Shown here: positions 48,160 to 48,241 of the stretch, piece after piece | Position numbering within the stretch: the first letter of the stretch is position 1 | Layout: each line of letters opens with the position of its first letter | Source of the DNA: URNF01 sp045634325 | GTDB lineage: Bacteria; Bacillota; Clostridia; Oscillospirales; Acutalibacteraceae | NCBI GenBank assembly: GCA_045634325.1 | Contig: JAZRAA010000020.1 | Location: forward strand, 1 to 48,241 | Length of the DNA: 48,241 bases | Direction of reading: 5' to 3' | Translations under genes and position numbers: made by a program | Notes under the pieces: generated by a model | Told to the model about the DNA's origin: nothing | Seen by the model: the letters and a program-made list of their open reading frames with translations, nothing else | The model's database searches: none

Positions 48160-48241
48160 AGGTCAAGCCCTCGGTCTATTAGTACTGCCAAGCTGAAGGT
48201 GTCACCACCCTTACACATGCAGCCTATCACCATGTAGTCTT
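48160..48241 (-). rRNA. 23S ribosomal RNA, 3' end (partial)
   Basis: Read on the minus strand the last 82 bases match the conserved 23S 3' end: GATAGGCTGCATGTGTAAG, then GTACTAATAGACCGAGGGCT and TTGACC. The gene continues past the window edge. The exact 3' end is placed near 48160 by comparison with other 23S genes. The 110 bases that follow contain no 5S rRNA. Confidence 0.92.

Noticed and set aside
1..48241. CRISPR arrays, intact insertion sequences or defence islands
   Set aside because: No regularly spaced direct repeats, complete transposase genes or recognised defence genes were seen beyond the recombinase fragment and solitary MazF.

Overview
The window reads as a chromosomal segment of a spore-forming member of the Clostridia, most likely Oscillospirales or a related gut lineage. 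The pointers are spoVAC and spoVAD with a sigma-G-like promoter, a dgt-dnaG-sigA operon, meso-diaminopimelate dehydrogenase (ddh), Clostridia-typical families (DUF4364, TIGR01906, GGGtGRT), a zinc-type L31 and S18, and SigA promoters of the TTGACA-17-TATAAT kind before most operons. G+C is moderate. Placement is inference from gene content; no database was searched.

Layout. 1-470: 3' end of a large serine recombinase, then tRNA-Leu(UAA). 606-2286: SDR oxidoreductase and metallophosphoesterase, apparently read from a leaderless promoter. 2315-7265: complete branched-chain amino acid ABC transporter (livJ, H, M, G, F) behind a leader peptide and an attenuator-like terminator. 7319-11327 (minus): dgt-dnaG-sigA. 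11416-16221 (minus): YigZ, L31, secD-secF and an aminotransferase. 16406-20333: tRNA-Val, ddh and valS. 20334-21889: a structured intergenic region, SOS-controlled lexA, a roughly 217-nt imperfect palindrome and a solitary MazF/EndoA. 22086-25362: DUF4364 protein, nicotinate phosphoribosyltransferase and CCA-adding enzyme. 25421-27444 (minus): TetR-regulated ABC exporter. 27568-30460: Mrp ATPase and, divergently, NAD synthetase. 30484-33428 (minus): membrane protein, RF3, and thioredoxin with an FTR-like reductase. 33540-36825 (minus): spoVAC-spoVAD, membrane proteins and an RpiB-like isomerase. 36960-39884 (minus): NifU-like scaffold plus GGGtGRT, then rpsF-ssb-rpsR. 40136-41809: RF2 and a Cys-rich membrane protein. 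41868-42396: three serine tRNAs. 42517-47029: SGNH hydrolase, PepD, OPT transporter and a PqqD-like protein. 47069-47957 (minus): nitroreductase and ArsC-like protein. 48160-48241 (minus): 3' end of 23S rRNA.

Most of the window is housekeeping: translation (valS, prfB, prfC, tRNAs, ribosomal proteins), replication and transcription (dnaG, sigA, ssb), protein export (secDF), NAD synthesis (pncB, nadE) and peptide or amino acid uptake (liv, OPT, pepD). The stretches most worth a second look are the liv leader, the palindromic element between lexA and mazF, the NifU-like/GGGtGRT pair, the OPT-PqqD pair, the FTR-like/thioredoxin pair, and the Cys-rich membrane protein with a mother-cell-like promoter. 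No CRISPR array, intact insertion sequence or defence island was seen.
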